A DNA stretch of 55,150 nt from Cerasibacillus terrae (GTDB lineage: Bacteria > Bacillota > Bacilli > Bacillales > Amphibacillaceae): NCBI RefSeq assembly GCF_008039555.1, contig NZ_VDUW01000015.1, positions 1 to 55,150 of the forward strand, in the 5' to 3' direction. A program made the translations under genes and the position numbers. Below are positions 53,789 through 55,150 of the stretch, one piece after another; the stretch's first letter is position 1, and each line of letters opens with the position of its first letter. The notes below the pieces were generated by a model, which did no database searches, was not told the origin of the DNA, and was given only the letters and a program-made list of their open reading frames with translations.

Positions 53789-54544
53789 TTAATTTCCTGC
53801 CCATTTTGTTTGTAATATAATCCACTTTTCATCTTCGAAATACCATAATGTTTCAATCGTTCCTAATGAATCATCTTTATTTGTTCCATAAATCTCTTGA
53901 CTACTTTTTAAACCATATCCTTGCGAATCACTTATTTGCATTGATTCATATTTTGTTAAGGGCTGAATCTTAATGACTGTATTTTTCTTTTTAAGTTCTC
54001 CATTTTTTTTATAAATTCCGGAATCGATATATTTTTCTGCGTTATTTTTAATATCAATGGTACGTGGGTCTTCTAAAGGAGTAAGATGAATGTTTATTTT
54101 AAAGTCATTTTTAAAATTTCCTGTTATATGTTGTTTAGGAAGCCCCATATTCTGGATGTTGCCATGTTTTATATAATGGATTTGTGTATGGTTTATGTTT
54201 TTTTTCTTTTTACTTTGATAAATAATATCTTTAATTCCATCATGGTTTATGTCTAAAAATTGTAAGTATGGTTTAAAGCCTCCACCATAGTTTATTCTCC
54301 ATTCGTGATTCTTCGATTTGATTTCTATAAATAGATCTTTATAGTAATCCGAGTCATTTGTAAATGGAATGCCGAATAATTGAATTTTTTCTTTCATTCC
54401 GTCACCAGTGATATCTTTATTATAGGTATTGATTTTTTGTGGTGCTGGTTCTTTTATCATATTTTCAGCAAATGTTACGTAATTACAAGCTAAAATAAAG
54501 AAAAAGGAAATTGAGAGAATGATGATGTATTGTATTATTTTCAT
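53789..54544 (-). CDS. Exported protein with VCBS/FG-GAP-like calcium loops, function unknown
   Basis: This 251-residue exported protein has a hydrophobic signal at residues 4-27 (ending in FILAC or FAEN; a lipid cysteine at 20 is possible). Two loops resemble calcium-binding repeats: DITGDGMKEKIQLFG near 45 and LDINHDGIKDIIYQS near 98. The rest is rich in N, K and I, and a WYFEDEKWIILQTKW end resembles a small sheet. It starts behind AAAGAGG. It lies just upstream of an rRNA operon on the opposite strand. I do not recognise a named family. Confidence 0.75.
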   Translation of the reverse strand: MKIIQYIIILSISFFFILACNYVTFAENMIKEPAPQKINTYNKDITGDGMKEKIQLFGIPFTNDSDYYKDLFIEIKSKNHEWRINYGGGFKPYLQFLDINHDGIKDIIYQSKKKKNINHTQIHYIKHGNIQNMGLPKQHITGNFKNDFKINIHLTPLEDPRTIDIKNNAEKYIDSGIYKKNGELKKKNTVIKIQPLTKYESMQISDSQGYGLKSSQEIYGTNKDDSLGTIETLWYFEDEKWIILQTKWAGN

Positions 54545-54670
54545 AGAAAACCTCTTTCAATCATTGATGTCATTATTTTTCTTCATTATTTTATAAATAT
54601 ACATGTATTGCTGTCCGTAATGACATAGTAATGTCGAGATTCTACAAAAAACAAGTTATTCCGAGATTAT

Positions 54671-54700
54671 TTGACATGTCACCTTAGTACATGCTATAAT
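54671..54700 (+). promoter_or_regulatory. rRNA operon promoter P1
   Basis: TTGACA at 54671-54676 and TATAAT at 54695-54700, both perfect, are 18 bases apart, about 330 bases before the 16S start. Confidence 0.75.
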
Positions 54701-54762
54701 ATTTTTACTTTCCTTGGAGAAAGTGATGTATATTCTAAGTTTCAAAAAAACCTCAAAAAATA

Positions 54763-54792
54763 TTGACTCTAAGGTGGTAAACATGTTACTAT
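54763..54792 (+). promoter_or_regulatory. rRNA operon promoter P2
   Basis: TTGACT at 54763-54768 and TACTAT at 54787-54792 are 18 bases apart. This is the weakest of the three candidates. Confidence 0.5.
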
Positions 54793-54850
54793 AGTAAAGT
54801 CGCTTTTAATAAGAGGTTAACAAGAGACACGAAATATTTAAAAAAGTATA

Positions 54851-54879
54851 TTGACATTCGTTTTTGGAAATGTTATAAT
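54851..54879 (+). promoter_or_regulatory. rRNA operon promoter P3
   Basis: TTGACA at 54851-54856 and TATAAT at 54874-54879, both perfect, are 17 bases apart, about 150 bases before the 16S start. Confidence 0.85.
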
Positions 54880-54914
54880 ATAAAAGTTGCTTCAAAAGCA
54901 ACGAGTTAAAAAAT

Positions 54915-54927
54915 TGCTCTTTGAAAA
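54915..54927 (+). promoter_or_regulatory. boxA antitermination site of the rRNA leader
   Basis: TGCTCTTTGAAAA is the conserved boxA element that recruits NusB and S10 in rRNA leaders. It lies downstream of promoter P3 and about 105 bases before 16S. Confidence 0.85.
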
Positions 54928-54952
54928 CTGAACAGAACGACCAGTATGTCAA

Positions 54953-54973
54953 GAAAAACGTACCTCGTTTTTC
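54953..54973 (+). other. Leader hairpin before 16S rRNA
   Basis: GAAAAACG pairs with CGTTTTTC around TACCT. A second palindrome at 54998-55019 (CTAATAAG, CTTATTAG) lies just before the mature 5' end. Both are probably part of pre-16S processing structure. Confidence 0.5.
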
Positions 54974-55030
54974 ATTTAAATTGCTAAGATAAACTTATCT
55001 AATAAGTACTTACTTATTAGAACTCATAAC

Positions 55031-55150
55031 TTTTTTGGAGAGTTTGATCTTGGCTCAGGACGAACGCTGGCGGCGTGCCTAATACATGCAAGTCGAGCGC
55101 GGGAAGCAGACTGATTCCTTCGGGATGATGTTTGTGAAACGAGCGGCGGA
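55031..55150 (+). rRNA. rrsA: 16S ribosomal RNA, 5' end (runs off the window)
   Basis: GGAGAGTTTGATCTTGGCTC and AGGACGAACGCTGGCGGCGTG, followed by CCTAATACATGCAAGTCGAG, form the universal 16S 5' region. It has a T where most genes have C (GATCTTGG for GATCCTGG). The V1 loop begins GCGCGGGAAGCAGACTGATT and ends GTTTGTGAAACGAGCGGCGG, typical of Oceanobacillus-like Bacillaceae. About 120 of some 1550 bases are present. The operon letter in the symbol is nominal. Confidence 0.97.

Overview
This window is low-GC DNA from a spore-forming member of the Bacillaceae. It is most like Oceanobacillus, Virgibacillus or a related halotolerant genus. The reasons are a gene order that follows the Bacillus subtilis yun/yut/yui and men/ytl/pckA/metK/ytq/leuS neighbourhoods, sporulation genes (yunB, yutC, yutH, kapB), an OpuD-type glycine betaine transporter, and the start of a 16S rRNA whose first variable region has the GCGCGGGAAGC signature of that group. 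Genus is an inference; nothing here proves it.

Layout. 1-410: the end of an IS256-family insertion sequence sitting inside a 20-bp tandem repeat array. 490-6450: an unknown gene with opuD (minus), then yunE-yunD-yunC-yunB (plus). 6490-10440: a lysine riboswitch controlling an NhaC-family transporter, then an NSS transporter with a 38-residue small subunit behind a promoter with a palindrome. 10440-22440: lytH, yutC, yutD, yutE, a SufR-like regulator, yutF, yutG, yutH, a D-2-hydroxyacid dehydrogenase, the Fe-S assembly genes yutI and yutM with yuzD, yumC, yuiB, yuiC and deoD. 22600-29760: ptsH, kapB, a Cu/Zn SOD-like lipoprotein, patB, pgi, yugI, a thioredoxin-like protein and an M42 aminopeptidase. 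30260-34800: a large secreted S8 protease and an FMN-riboswitch-controlled ribU. 35060-42880: the menaquinone cluster menA (minus) and menF-D-H-B-E (plus). 43024-50800: ytkD, an NMT1-type ABC transporter, pckA, SAM-riboswitch-controlled metK, ytoA and ytqB. 50975-53690: leuS behind a T-box. 54650-55150: a stacked-promoter region and the first ~120 bases of a 16S rRNA gene.

Two dispersed non-coding repeat families run through the window. One is a 20-bp unit built on AATCCCGATAT, with 13 copies at 141-391 and four good copies near 14966-15037. The other is a ~150-bp two-hairpin element with three full and two deleted copies, all on the plus strand. The second family is the best candidate here for an undescribed mobile or RNA-structured system. 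Metabolite control by RNA is dense: lysine, FMN and SAM riboswitches, a leucine T-box, and a hairpin that can hide the yunC ribosome binding site.

Start codons were reassigned where a Shine-Dalgarno sequence clearly favours a site inside the longest open frame; each case is noted. All family assignments come from reading the translated sequences and remembered family features. No database search was run.
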